A stretch of 64,000 nt of DNA from Daphnia carinata (lineage: Eukaryota > Arthropoda > Branchiopoda > Diplostraca > Daphniidae), in contig NW_026712513.1 in NCBI RefSeq assembly GCF_022539665.2, forward strand, positions 19,740 to 83,739. Reading direction: 5' to 3'. This document shows, in pieces, positions 1-11,003 of the stretch. A model generated the notes under the pieces. It was given only the letters and a program-made list of their open reading frames with translations, did no database searches and was not told where the DNA came from. A program made the translations under genes and the position numbers. Numbering within the stretch: the first letter of the stretch is position 1; every line of letters starts with the position of its first letter.

Positions 1-130
1 GGATCGTGACATATTTATTTAAAATCAAGTGGGGCGAGTATTGTTGGTAGCTGGGTGTATTTTTTTTGTTAGGAAACATATGACAGCATACAGATACATT
101 CGGGATTGGGGTTACAAGGGAAGACAAAAT

Positions 131-493
131 TCAATTTTCTTCCGGCGGCGGAATGGGACGGCGGTTTTCCGGGTCCAGATCCAGGATTGAAGCAAATACT
201 TCGGTTGCCTGGCTCCATTCTTCACGTTCGAGGAGTTGAACGAGTTCCTCCGTGCGAGCTCTCGTCAGCCTGGCGATTCTCCACCGATTTTGGAGATGGT
301 GCTGGAAGTTTCTCAGCCCTGATCCGGATGGGCGCCGGTGGTCTAGGGCTTCCCGCATGGCCCGGTCCTTCTCTTCCACTGTTGAAGAGGTGCTAGTAGC
401 TTCCGCCACTATGAAGGATCGTTCAGCGGTAAGACCGTGACAGATTCGTTTCCAAGGAGGCATCCCCGTTTGACGGGAGTGATTTTCGGCCAT
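131..493 (-). CDS. Accessory ORF with ILDLDP motif (second copy in gypsy-1)
   Basis: This is a 120-residue protein of unknown function. The C-terminal half carries a segment EEWSQATEVFASILDLDP followed by NRRP, which matches the pattern W-x2-A-x7-ILDLDP-x2-R-x-P seen in the ORFs at 1925-2359 and 35493-36017. The N-terminal part is charged and has no signal peptide or membrane segment. The motif resembles the second helix of a TPR repeat, but only one such unit is visible. It lies downstream of pol in the element's sense direction. It may be a divergent second copy or belong to an unseen neighbouring element. Confidence 0.55.
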   Translation of the reverse strand: MAENHSRQTGMPPWKRICHGLTAERSFIVAEATSTSSTVEEKDRAMREALDHRRPSGSGLRNFQHHLQNRWRIARLTRARTEELVQLLEREEWSQATEVFASILDLDPENRRPIPPPEEN

Positions 494-640
494 CGTGTAG
501 AATAGCAGTGGTTCTCTTGGTAGCTTTGGTAGTGCTGTTGATCTCCAGTGATGAATTGAGAGTGGAGGCTCAGCGTTCGAACCGCGTTGACTTATATGGT
601 CAAACCTTCCACTTGTAGGTTACCACTTCTTCACATCTAT

Positions 641-675
<35 letters not shown>

Positions 676-1924
676 CAAAAGTTCGAGTTCAACACTAAGT
701 CCCTCGAGGTGGCCCTCGATTGTTTTAGCAGGTGTCAGTTTTCGCTGCCGTTGTCATGAGGGGAATTATTTATTGCTGTGTAGGGTCGAGTAGCATTCTT
801 CCAAGGGCGCACATGGTTCGTTTTTCTTTCATTTCTTTTTTTAAATTTAGATTCACTACTGTTTATTAAATGGTTATAGAGAAAGAAGGAAAAGTGAAAG
901 AAGAAATGACGAAGTATAGTGCTTCTACACGTGAATAGGGTTGAATTAGGCGTAAATTGGATATATTGACTTGTGAGGGAATCGGGTTATGGGTGATGGC
1001 TGTGTGGTATAATGCTATAGTCTCTGACTGTCATTCGGGAGTCTTAGTTTCGAATCACGCCGTGACCTTGACTAAGAATTTAACTGGTAGATTCCTCTTG
1101 AGTTGCTGAGGGTAGCTAATTCTTAATTGTTATTCTGTGGGTTGATTAACAATAAATGTTAAAAATTCTAATTATCCTGTTTCAAATTTTCGAATGTTGC
1201 TGAGTATTGAATTTTATATTTATACAACTATATGGATAGTTGTTATAGCCCTAGAATATGGTTCAGAATTCGAAGGTTCAAACCGCGCTATGATCATAGC
1301 TCGAAAAATTTTGTAAGTACCTCACGAGTTGCGAAGCTGATGAATTTATAACTAGTTTGCTATGATTGAATTTTTTATTAGATATTTGAAGGTTCTGGTT
1401 TGGGCTGAGATTGTTTTGATATATAAGATGGGGTGTACATATATCTCTAGACGCCATAGCGACACAGCCCTCGACCACCACTCGGGAGTCTCAGGTTCGA
1501 GTCTCGGTTCAGCCTTAAACCTTAAAATGAACTATATTCTTTTTTTTCTAAAATTAGAGTTGTGAAAACTTGAGGGTCTTTGGTTCAATCCTTGCCTCGG
1601 CTGTTTTTTGAAATACCCCTAAATCGATATGTTAGCTTTTATTTTTTATTTTCCTACATTTCCTTTTCCCTTTTTCATTCGCCTGTTCTAGATCGTCGGT
1701 TTATTTAAAAGTTTGTTTTAAATAGTAATATAATGAAAGATCTATGCATCCTACTGTGTTTATTCGATTTACTTTTGTAGAGAATATAATGTGAAGGGGG
1801 AAACAAAATTGTTGGATAGAGTCCTAGCCTATGGGGAATAAACACATGTTTCTACTGGGGTAGGGGTAAATAAAGAGAAAAATGTCTTGTTCGTGGTCTT
1901 GATCCTTTTTTGTTTTCCGTTTTC
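494..1924. other. Non-coding part of gypsy-1 with tRNA-like B-box sequences and a poly-T tract
   Basis: I see no convincing gene here. A T tract lies at about 641-676, which is a poly-A in the element's sense strand. It is analogous to the A tracts at 36245-36753 in gypsy-2. Five short segments near 565-600, 1010-1065, 1265-1305, 1450-1515 and 1575-1610 contain a Pol III B-box-like GGTTCRA core. Two of them (about 1030 and 1480) share TCGGGAGTCT before it. They look like decayed tRNA-like or SINE sequences. Confidence 0.4.
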
Positions 1925-2359
1925 TTATTGTGGGATGGTGATAGGGTTGCGCCTCGGTCTTTTACGACCAGTGTCCCACTGCTCAGGCAAAAAGCTGTAA
2001 AGAGGGGGGTAGCGCTTTGTTGGATCCAAATCCAGAATTTTTTTCAGGGTGTTGACTGCTCCCTCCCAATCTTCGGTGTAAAGATTGGTATTTAGTTGAC
2101 GGATGAACGCAGCCGTGCGTTCCTCGATATGGCGCTCGTAGCGGTCACGTTCCATGTCCCATTTTTCCATGTCGTCGAGCTCCGGGGACTGAGGCGTTTG
2201 GCTGACGATGTTGCTAGATTTTTCCGGAACGGGCGTCCAATCGGCGTAGACGGGGATGGCAGCCATTGGTGCCATCACTTTCTCTGCTTGCTCGTCGGCA
2301 CTTAGCCACTCGCAAGCTGCCTGGGATTGCTGGTTAGCAGAGTTAGCGCACGGGTCCAT
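1925..2359 (-). CDS. Accessory ORF with ILDLDP motif, immediately downstream of pol
   Basis: This 144-residue protein of unknown function begins with ATG about 155 bases after the pol stop. Residues near 95-125 read EDWEGAVNTLKKILDLDP and then R-x-PPLY and a W. This is shared with the ORF at 35493-36017, at the same position in gypsy-2. The C-terminus is basic (RKRPRR). The conserved block looks like the A-x3-L-x2-I-L-x-L-D-P end of a TPR motif. No signal peptide or membrane segment is seen. Conservation of motif, position and ORF in two diverged elements supports a real gene. Its role is unknown. Confidence 0.7.
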   Translation of the reverse strand: MDPCANSANQQSQAACEWLSADEQAEKVMAPMAAIPVYADWTPVPEKSSNIVSQTPQSPELDDMEKWDMERDRYERHIEERTAAFIRQLNTNLYTEDWEGAVNTLKKILDLDPTKRYPPLYSFLPEQWDTGRKRPRRNPITIPQ

Positions 2360-2515
2360 TTTTCGGGATTTTTAAAATTGTGGAGCACAATTGAGGAGAA
2401 CTTTACTCAACAAGTGTCGAAAACGTTGTGAAGTCCCTTTGAAATGTCTCGCTGTTAAATACACGACGGTTGTTATGTGATCGTTTTGATTTTGTTTCGA
2501 CGAAAATGTACTCTT

Positions 2516-5500
2516 CTAATTCCTATAACGCATTGGTAGTTTTCGATTTCTTTGCGGGCGTCCGGTAGCATGTTGGGGTGGCAGTATTTCTTGCTGACTG
2601 ATGGCAGGCGCCACCTGTCGGGCGTCAGATTCAAGATTAATCACCGCAGCTGCGTTGTTTCCGTGAATTGTTGTGGTGTTCTTTGTTTTATTGGACGCAC
2701 CAACATGAGTTGACTCATTATCGTCTGAAGTATATATTCCTTGGGTTTCGCTGACGATATGAGAATGTTTATTGTTTTTATTGTTTTGGGTGGCGGCCAT
2801 TTGCAATTCCGCTGCCTCCAATTCCACAGTTTCCAATTCCACACTTTCCGCATCCATACTTTCAACATTTCTTTCCGTACCCACATTTACTGTTTCCAAA
2901 GGTTCCAATTCCATATTTTCCCATTCACTCGCGTTTCGCTCTATGTTTTCCATAGTTTCGATTGTTTGGGTGGAAATCGATTTACGAAATCGATTCTCGA
3001 ACTTCGAAGGCGTCTCGATAGGGGGACAATGTTCGTCTTTCCATAACATTGTTTCGTACAGGGGTTTTAGGCGGTTAACATGAGTGCGTTGACAAATGTA
3101 TGAATTATCAGCAATATCTACTGTATTATTGGAATATACTTTTACAATTCTATAAGGACCTTTATATTTAGAGGTAAATTTCCTACTATCGCCTTCTTTG
3201 ACTACTCTAATATCTAATAATACTCTATCTCCTACCACATATTGTTTTACATTTGCTCTTTTATTATATTGTTCCCTCTGACGTTTTCTTGCTTTTTCGC
3301 TCTCCTCACGGACGCGTTGGAAACTATAACGTAAGCGATCAGCTAAATTACCTACGTAATCTGATGCAGAGATAAATGTTTTTGGGGAAGCGTCAAGGAA
3401 TTCATTAATAGGTATATTAGGATCTCTACCGTGCAGTAAATAATATGGGGTTTCACATGTCGAAGAATGGACAGAACTACGGTAAGCAAATAAAACATCA
3501 TCCAGCATATCTTCCCAATTCTCATGTTCTCCATCTTTTAATTCCTTTCTCAACATTGTGGTCAATGTTCGATTAAATCTCTCAGTTTCGCCATTGCTAG
3601 CTGGATTGTAAGCAGTTGTTAACTTTTGATCAATTTTTAATTTCTTACAGAAGTAACGGAATAATTTGGACGTGAAATTAGTTCCACGATCGGAAAGGAT
3701 GGCTTTAGGCATACCATGTCTAACTATAATTGTTTTATATACACAATCTGCTGTCGTCTGCGCTGTTTGATCTTTTAACGCAATAGCTTCTACCCACCGG
3801 CTAAAATAATCGGTAATAACTAAAATATAATTATTTCCATTAGGTGAAGCCGGCGTAATAGGACCCAAAAAATCCATTCCAATGACCTGGAAAGGGGCCT
3901 TTGCTATTTCATGAGGATGCAACAATGCTTTATATGAAGAAGAAGTGTTGGCAATGCACACCTCACAAGCTTGACAGTATTCTTTAATTTCCTTTCTCAT
4001 ATTCGGCCAATAATAATGATTCTTTATTTTCAAATAGGTTTTATAAAAAGCTAAATGCCCACCCATCGGTGCGTCATGTAGTTCTTTGAGCACTAGATGG
4101 CGTAACGATGCAGGCAAGACTAACTGATGGTTAGTTTCGTTTCTTTTGCTATCGGTAGATGGCAGCACGTGCCGGTAAAGTGTTCCATCAATAACTTCAA
4201 AATACTCAATTTCTTTCACCCAATCTGGTTTAGATTGAAGAAAAGCTTGATCAAGTTCTCCGTTATCCAAATAATTACGAATGGCTATGCAAAGCTCGTC
4301 GTTCAACTGTTTTTCACAAATTAAGGTAATATTGCTCACTGTTTGGATACTAGCTATTTTTAAGCGGGACAGGCAATCTGCGTTTTGGTGAACACGTCCT
4401 GGCCTATATTTCAATTCATAATTCGTTGCGGCCAATAGTATAGCCCATCTCCCTAATCTACCATTATTATCTTTCTGTTCTTTAAGCCATTGCAAGGGAC
4501 GGTGGTCACTAATAATTTCAAAGGGTTTATCTAATAGGTAATGCCTAAAATGCTTAATGGCATCTACGACTGCTAAGGCTTCCTTTTCTGTCGTACTATA
4601 ATTCGATTCTGCTTTTGTCAACTGTCTACTGGAATAGGCTATGGGATGTTCCTGGCCATTTTGAATTTGGGATAGCACTGCTCCAATACCGTAGTCGCAG
4701 GCATCGGTGAAAAGAATAAATTTTTCATTGAAATTGGGGTAAGCAAGAACTGGTGGCGTTACTAGAGAATTGCGCAATTTCTCGAAAGCAACTTGTTCCT
4801 CAGGTCCCCAATAAAAAGGCTTTCTGCTAAGATCTTTATGCGTTAATCGAGTTAACGGTTTGGCAATTGATCCAAAATCTTTAATAAATCTTCTGTAATA
4901 TCCAGCTAATCCGAGAAACGATCTGATTTCGTCGACTGAAGTCGGTGTTTTATAATTGACTATTTTGTCAATTTTGCTCGGATCCGGTTTAATACCATCG
5001 GTCGATATTACGTGACCTAGATAATTTACTGAGCGTTTAATAAACTGGCATTTCTTGAGTTTCAATTTCAGATTAGCATCTCGTAATAATTCAAAAATTT
5101 CTCGAATATCACGTAAATGATCGTCGAAAGTGTCTGAAAAGATGATAACGTCATCCAAATAAACTAATGTTTTACGCCCCAAGACGTCTCTCAGTACGTA
5201 GTTCATTAGTCGTTGGAATGTGGCCGGTGCATTGCACAAACCAAATGCCATACGTTTAAATTCGTAGAGGTTGTTTTCTACCACAAACGCTGTTTTTTCA
5301 ATAGCTGGATCGTCAATTTGAATTTGCCAATAGCCTGAAGCTAAATCAAGAGTTGTGAAAAATTTCTTCCCATATAATTTGTCCAATGTTTCGTCTATTC
5401 TAGGCATAGGGAATGAATCTTTTTTCGTAATGCTATTCAATTTTCTATAATCAACACAAAATCTTTGTTCACCACCTTTCTTTTCTACTAAAACCACGGG

Positions 5501-6564
5501 TGAAGCCCATGGGGAATGCGAATATCGGATTACATCTGCATCAAGCATTTCTTGAATTTTATCATCTAATAATTTCCTTTGGTTATTTGTTACTCTGTAT
5601 GGGCGTTGTCGAATGGGGCCTCGTCCTTGTGTATCAATCGTATGTTTTATAAGGTTGGTGTTTCCTAATTCCGAATCTTTGGACGCAAACAAGTCGTGAA
5701 AGTCGAGTAATAATTTTGAAAGCGGTTCTTGAAATTCTGAATCTACTTCTGTGAGTAAAATTGGCTCAATTACTGGTTTAGGATTATCTTCTAATTTCGC
5801 TAACGAAATTTTTCCGATACAATGTTTAATTATTTCAATTACGCCTAATTTAGTGTTCCTATGAATTTTGATTTGATGTAGTGAATGATTCTCGACCAAA
5901 ATTTTATAAGTTCCATCTTCCGATACATTTCCGATAAATTCTTCGATATAAATGCCTGCTGGCAAATCTTGTGCTGGGGTAAATATAAATGCTGTATTTC
6001 GTGGGACATACGGAAATGAATCTTTCATTTCCGCTGCAATTACTGTCGACGTCTGACGAAATAGCGTCGTCTTTTTGACCGTAGTAACCGCCATGTCGGG
6101 TACCTCAGAGATGGCTGATCCCTGCTCATCCCTCGCTAGGTAAATGCTTCTGGCTTCTCCGTCAAGCCGAAATCCGTGCTTCTGGATTGCATCCCATCCA
6201 AGGATACAGTCCTCAGAAACACCATTAGTTACAATAAATTCTTGTTCAAAAACTGTTTCTCCGTATCGTACGGGTAAAATAACTCCTCCCAGCGTATGTA
6301 ATTTCTTCTCCCCTACATCATATAAATCGAAATCAAGTTGACTGCAGATCACCTGACCTCTAGGGGGTAACTTATTAAACATCCTCTCGTGGATAATACT
6401 TTTAGACGCGCCTGTATCAAATAATGCTTGTAACGGAATCTGGAATATTTTTAATGGAATTCTAGGGGTTGATTCATTCGTAATAGTGGTTAATTTTGCG
6501 ACTTGTCGGGGTTTAATCTGAGGCTCGTTATCAACTGACCCGAAGCTACAGTTGATAGTTACTG
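2516..6564 (-). CDS. pol: Gypsy-1 Pol polyprotein (protease, RT, RNase H, integrase)
   Basis: This Pol drives replication and integration of the element. It is open in the -1 frame relative to gag from the slip site, and the first in-frame ATG is at 6382. Order: aspartic protease with LFDTGAS just upstream of that ATG, reverse transcriptase with YLDD at 5150-5161, RNase H (TDACDYGIGAVLSQ), integrase with an HHCC zinc finger (HDAPMGGHL to CQACEVC) and DDE residues in MDFLGP, SDRGTNF and NGETERF, then an acidic tail. I see no stop codon inside. Gypsy-2 Pol is very similar but frameshifted. Expression is probably by -1 frameshifting from gag. Confidence 0.93.
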
Positions 6565-6571
6565 GTTTCCC
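6529..6571 (-). promoter_or_regulatory. Programmed -1 ribosomal frameshift signal, gypsy-1 gag-pol
   Basis: The slippery heptamer G GGA AAC (6565-6571, minus strand) is in the gag frame two codons before the gag stop. Seven bases later comes a perfect 9-bp stem, TATCAACTG with CAGTTGATA (6549-6557 and 6529-6537). Its 11-base loop contains CTTCGG, a cUUCGg tetraloop. Pol is open in the -1 frame through this site. The same layout is at 31345-31387. GGGAAAC is a known retroviral -1 slip sequence. Function here is inferred. Confidence 0.8.
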
Positions 6572-9353
6572 TGATGTTGAGGGGGCCCTGGAATATTAGG
6601 TCTTTGTGAATTCCTATATTTCGGACAATTATTAGACTTATGCCCAATTTCTCGGCAGGAGTAGCAGACTGGAGGCTGGGCTTGTTCCAGATTGTGACGC
6701 TGAAATTGACGACAATTGGACTTAGTGTGACCGCGGTGACCACAAAAATTACAAGTTATTATCTGCTGATCTGACCTGTTACTATTATTATTGTTAGGGG
6801 GCCTCGAGAAAGGGGGCGTAGCTTGCGCTTGTCTGTTTGGAAATCGAGGAGGTTGGTGTTGGTAAGGATTAAGATTATAATTGTTATTATTATAATTATT
6901 GTTGGGGCGTTGCTGGGGAGGCCTCCAGTTCCTGCCTTGATCAGGGTTAATCGATTGAAATGAAACTTGTTTCCTATAAGGAGTTCCTGGTGTAGCAGAA
7001 GAATAATCTTTCCTATCTTGCTGGAGTTGTTTTACAGCCTGTGTGAGTTCGTGAATAACCTCCTTAATCTCATCTTTATCCGACTTTGGATTATCCCCTT
7101 GCTTATGGCTGTGGCGAATATTAGCAACGGCACTGCTTACAATTTCTTTCTGGTCAAGTAACATTTGCTTAAGTTCTTTTAATTCCGAATTTTTGTTGTT
7201 AAATGACTCGTCAATTGCCCTAACAAATTCATGCTTCTCGCGGTCTGTTTCTAAAGCTTCCAACCGAACAGCATAGACGCGTGTTGCTGCTACGAGTTCG
7301 TTATAATCTTTAAATTCCTTATATCTGACTTTAGCTTGTAATTTTGAATCTAATCCTTCGATAAATTTCTGCATGAGAATAACTGCGAAGGATTTTTCCA
7401 TATACCCATCAGGATATGCCTTTTTAAAAATTTCCTGTAAACGATGAGCATAGTCAACAATTTTTTCTCCAGGTTTACGTTTAGCTTTATTGAATTTCTT
7501 AATATACACATCAACATTTTCATCACCGTGGAAGTGATCGAGCAAAGCTGTTTTAATGGAACCATAGTCATATGGATGGTTTTTAATTAAGGTTTGTATG
7601 ACAGAAAAAGCTTTATCTGTAAATTTTGCACGCATCATTTGAATAATTTTTCCTTCAGACCAACCTGCCCCATCAATTATACTCTCAAAAGATTCTAGCC
7701 AAGAGTCAAAACGAGAAATTGGACTTCCGGAAAAAGGAGGGAGAAGTTGTAGACGTGAAAAGGTATGCTGGTTGTTTTGCATATCATTCAAATCATTAAC
7801 TGTAGCTGCCTTGATAGGGGAATAAGAGTAAGCCATATTGTCGGTAAAAAAAGTTACAGGGGAGTTTGGAGCTCCGTGATGGTGAGTTTGCGTGATGCCT
7901 GGGATGCGGTTTGAAACCGACCGGGATTCGCTTACTTTGTTGTCGGTCAGTTGTATCGACGGTTTTTGAATCGTAGTCGTTCTGTCTGGCGCTTGTCTGT
8001 CTGCTGTGATGATGTCGAACAAGTTGGGGTGATATCCGGCTCTTCCTGATTTTCCCGAATGGACGATAGCAACTGTTTCAATTGTTTGGCAGTCTGGGTG
8101 AGTACGTTTTTGATGATGGACGATAGGTGCTTGTGGCACGGTCGTGCCACTCTCCGGAAGTGGGTCAATCTGTTTTCGAGCAGTAGCAGTTCGGGTAACA
8201 GTGGTTCCGAGCTGGTGATTGATTGTAGCTTCCTTAAGAACGAGAGTAGGTTTAGTATTGCCGTGAGAAGAGTCAGCTGGAACTCCAACAATGTTTTCTC
8301 CAGGTGGATCGAGAATTCGAATGTTTTCAGGATGAGAAACTCGTAATGCCTCTCCTCCTCGCTTGCTTGCGTTGTCACCTTCGGCACAATGCCGAAGAGG
8401 GCCTTGTCCTTGGCTGGTACGAACGTCTGTAGTTCCTCTATGCTGTACGTTTGTCCTAACAGGAACGTCGTAAACTGCCTCGCATACGTCGTAAAGGACG
8501 TTGTCAACTCGGTCGCCTGTTGGTCCGCCTTCCGCGTTGTCCGCTTTATCCTCCCGCTGGCCCTCACTTCTTGAATCGCAGCTAGGTATCTCAGGAACAC
8601 TGTTGGCGTCTCCACGTCTGTCAGCAAATGTGGTTTGCCCAAGGGGCGGCTCCTCAGCCCGAAGTCGTTCAGTAGTTGGGTCAGCTGGCTCCAAATTTTC
8701 GGGTCGTGTGACTGGAAGTCCAACACCCTCTCCTTCAGACACTTGAGTGCTAATATTAGGGATGGAATCGGACTCGACGGCGTCGGAAATACTTTGGATG
8801 GATTGCTCTGGATCTCGTGGTATAGGTGATGGAGACTCAGGTTGAGGTGATCGTCCATTCACTGGGCTTTTCTTTTGAAAGAAGCTTAAAAGAGTACTCG
8901 AGAGGAGACTAGCCTTTGATTCGCTTTTCGTAGGTGATTTTGGAGGAGCAAGACGAGAAAAGAATTTAGCATAGACCGATCGTGGACGTTGAGTGGCTGC
9001 GGCGGTAGACTTAGCACGTGTACCAGTTTGTTTATGGGTGGGTTTAACGAACGGAGCGACTTCCTCATAAGCAGGATTCGACCGTAATTTACGTAACTGA
9101 GTATTATCTGTCTGCACTTTAGGTTTCAAAACAGGGGAAGCAGATTTCGTAACGACCTCAGTGTCTGCTTCTGACGCTTTACAGCCCTGAAACTTATCTA
9201 ACGTGGACGAAGAACGACCTGGTAGTTTCTCAAAATCAATTAACTTAGCAACTGTTTCGTCGGTTATTTGAACCACTGGCGTTATGGGAACAAGGGGGTG
9301 CTTACAGGTGTGCGAGGTATCTTATGGCCGCCATAAATAACATCATCAGTCAT
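6559..9353 (-). CDS. gag: Gypsy-1 Gag, with an early frameshift
   Basis: This is the structural protein of the element's particle. The reading frame is open for about 905 codons from 9276 to the stop at 6559-6561. It contains a long low-complexity N-terminal region, a capsid-type domain beginning near FSRLQLLPPFSG (about 7750), a coiled-coil-like segment, and two CCHC zinc knuckles (CNFCGHRGHTKSNC and CYSCREIGHKSNNC). The ATG matching gypsy-2 gag is at 9353, but that frame meets a stop at 9282-9284. A one-base change, probably in the five-G run at 9294-9298, separates it from the long frame. The copy may therefore be disabled, or the capsid may start at an internal ATG. Confidence 0.85.
7947..8858 (-). 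CDS. Overprinted ORF inside gag (+1 frame), gypsy-1
   Basis: This ATG-initiated 303-residue ORF lies entirely inside gag, in the +1 frame. It starts MDDHLNLSLHHL and is leucine-rich and mostly helical in character, with motifs LKER, DFQS and DPKIW, then ARQ, GQ-x-Y and SIHLE. The same ORF starts at the homologous place in gypsy-2 (29055). By hand count 33 of the first 65 residues are identical between the two, against about 22 of 66 in the gag frame over the same bases. The overlapping gag region is proline/serine-rich and poorly conserved. No known domain, signal peptide or membrane helix is recognised. Translation by leaky scanning or internal initiation is possible. Confidence 0.72.
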   Translation of the reverse strand: MDDHLNLSLHHLYHEIQSNPSKVFPTPSSPIPSLILALKCLKERVLDFQSHDPKIWSQLTQLLNDFGLRSRPLGKPHLLTDVETPTVFLRYLAAIQEVRASGRIKRTTRKADQQATELTTSFTTYARQFTTFLLGQTYSIEELQTFVPAKDKALFGIVPKVTTQASEEERHYEFLILKTFEFSIHLEKTLLEFQLTLLTAILNLLSFLRKLQSITSSEPLLPELLLLENRLTHFRRVARPCHKHLSSIIKNVLTQTAKQLKQLLSSIRENQEEPDITPTCSTSSQQTDKRQTERLRFKNRRYN

Positions 9354-9372
9354 TGTGGTTGAGTTCGAGAAA

Positions 9373-9384
9373 CCGCTGCCACCA
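9373..9384 (-). other. Primer-binding site, tRNA-Leu type (gypsy-1)
   Basis: The minus strand reads TGGTGGCAGCGG three bases after the LTR end. It is complementary to the 3' end of animal tRNA-Leu with a CCGCTGCCA-CCA terminus, over 12 bases. This primes minus-strand DNA synthesis. Gypsy-2 uses the same primer. Confidence 0.82.
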
Positions 9385-9387
9385 TAA

Positions 9388-10112
9388 TGTAAAGCATCTT
9401 CCCGTGTGGGAAGATGGACTTTACCGAAATTAAGACAATAAATGTAAATCGAACTCGAGGCGTTTTACCCACAATGACGTCTGTGTTTATTATAAGCTAG
9501 GACATAAGAAATAAAAAGACAAGAGAACAAAAGACGAGAAGAAACATTCAGAAAACAAGTTAAAAGAAGGAACAATTAACAGGGTCTTACCGTGAACTCA
9601 CGAGTGAAAGAATGGAAGATAAAATGTCATAAGACGAGCTTGGAATTCAGCTTCCACACAGACAGGGTTTGGAACGCAAGAATTGGCACAGAACGTCTGA
9701 GAAGACTCAAGACGAGAACGAGTTTTCTACTCAAAAGGTTTGGTTACTGAAACATTAATTAAGGCACAATACTACTCAAATAAGCAAGGAAAAATGACTT
9801 AGGGCAACTACTCGGCACGGCTGCAACAACTTGTCTGATCTTCCTCAGATGCTGGGTTAACCACGGAACTTTGCATATTGCAAAGTGGCGTGATTGGGAG
9901 GAGCTTGTAGGCTTCACGCGGTTAACCAATCAAAAGGACGCGTTCAATATGGTGTGATATTGGTGACGTATCGTCTGCGTGAATCAGCTTGCAGGTGTTC
10001 ATCTAGGTCAGCTGCACTGCGTATAGTGTTGCAATTGTCGTGCCCAGACTTGTATTTACTACTGAAGCAAAAGCGAGAAAAGTTAAAGTAAGATATATTC
10101 GGCTTCGTTACA
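9388..10112 (-). repeat. 5' LTR of gypsy-1
   Basis: This 725-base segment on the minus strand begins TGTAACGAAG and ends GATGCTTTACA. It has the same TGTAA...TTACA termini as the 838-base gypsy-2 LTR but a largely different interior. The primer site lies just inside the element. The partner LTR is outside the window, so LTR divergence cannot be judged. Confidence 0.85.
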
Positions 10113-10983
10113 CATCGATGAAATTTCCAGCTAGGGCTGGATTCCTATTTCCAAAAAAGTTATTCAACATTTGCATGTACATGGGCTTTAGAGTATATGG
10201 TTCCCCTCCGCCTAAAAATTTTGCATAAGATTATGTGAAACATGTATATTATAAACTCAAAAAATATTTTACCTGTTTGTTTAAGAGAATTTATGTATTT
10301 TTCACACTCTTTCTTGGCCTCTGCTTTGAAATTGTTCCATTTTTTCTTCGTAGCTTCCAAATCCTTATAACGTTCAGTCGGACATTGCTGAGAAATTGTT
10401 CTAACAATGTCCTCCCAAGCTTTTTTCTTATCTTTTTGGGTAACAGTCTTACTGTGACTCCCAAACAACAAATCCTAAAATAAAACAAAAATAAACATGA
10501 AGTAAAGTTTTTTTTAAATTCATAACATCTTTTAAACATATTTGACAGACGCTTACCTTTCGTGAAAGGACTTCGTCTACCAATACATCGGTTTCATGTA
10601 ACGTCCACAAGTTTTTTAAGTTTTTACCAACATCTTTGGCCATTTTTATCACTGATTTTACTATTTTTTAATCCAAATTAACCTTGAACGAAATTCACAC
10701 TTGAGTCACCGATTCGACAGTTTACTTGCAGACGAAAATTGAAAATTCGTTCTCAAACGACTTTTCTTATTGGTTAATTGAGCCTCCTCCCATCAAAGCC
10801 CAAAGTAAGATTATTCTAGACTTACTTTGGAAAGTATGCTTACTTTTAGATAAATTTTAGACTCGGAATCGCTACTTTTGCTTAAGTCAAAGTAAGAAAA
10901 ATTTCGTGCTAAGCAAAGTATATTTTTTCCGACTTCAGCCAAAGTCAAAGTAAAAAACTTAGGCCCCAGTCGGAATACGGCCC
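10113..10983 (-). mobile_element. PIF/Harbinger copy A, truncated
   Basis: This 871-base segment matches 13761-14631 of the complete copy B over its whole length. I noticed a single base difference, near 10771. It ends in the right terminal inverted repeat CAGTCGGAATACGGCCC followed by CAG. Its other half is replaced at 10113 by the gypsy-1 LTR, so the remainder should lie to the left of the gypsy element, outside this window. Confidence 0.88.
10114..10652 (-). pseudogene. Myb/SANT-like Harbinger gene, exons 1-3 only (copy A)
   Basis: Exon 1 is 10557-10652, exon 2 is 10273-10474 and exon 3 is 10114-10211, identical in layout to copy B exons 1 to 3. The gene is cut by the gypsy-1 LTR one base past exon 3, so exons 4 and 5 are missing here. 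The retained part encodes the helix-rich DNA-binding domain (KKAWEDIVRTIS, KDLEATKKKWNNF). Confidence 0.8.
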
Positions 10984-10986
10984 CAG

Positions 10987-11003
10987 GGGCCGTATTCCGA
11001 CTG
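10987..11003 (+). repeat. Left terminal inverted repeat, Harbinger B
   Basis: GGGCCGTATTCCGACTG, 17 bases, is the exact complement of the right end. The CAG before it (10984-10986) is shared with the end of copy A. Confidence 0.9.

Larger units (their letters stand above)
1..10112 (-). mobile_element. Ty3/gypsy retrotransposon gypsy-1, 3' end outside window
   Basis: On the minus strand the order is LTR (9388-10112), tRNA-Leu primer site, gag, pol, then two small accessory ORFs. The 3' LTR is not in the window, so the element continues to the left of base 1. Protease, reverse transcriptase, RNase H and integrase are in the Ty3/gypsy order. It is a diverged relative of gypsy-2 at 27687-40030, with clear protein identity throughout gag and pol but different LTR sequence and length. 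The right end abuts the Harbinger copy A sequence exactly, consistent with insertion into that transposon. Confidence 0.92.

Noticed and set aside
587..793. 68-residue ORF with a phenylalanine run
   Set aside because: It is translation through the poly-T tract.
9276..9276. Gag of gypsy-1 starting at the GTG at 9276
   Set aside because: The homologous ATG is at 9353 in another frame; the GTG is only the first alternative start after the frame break.
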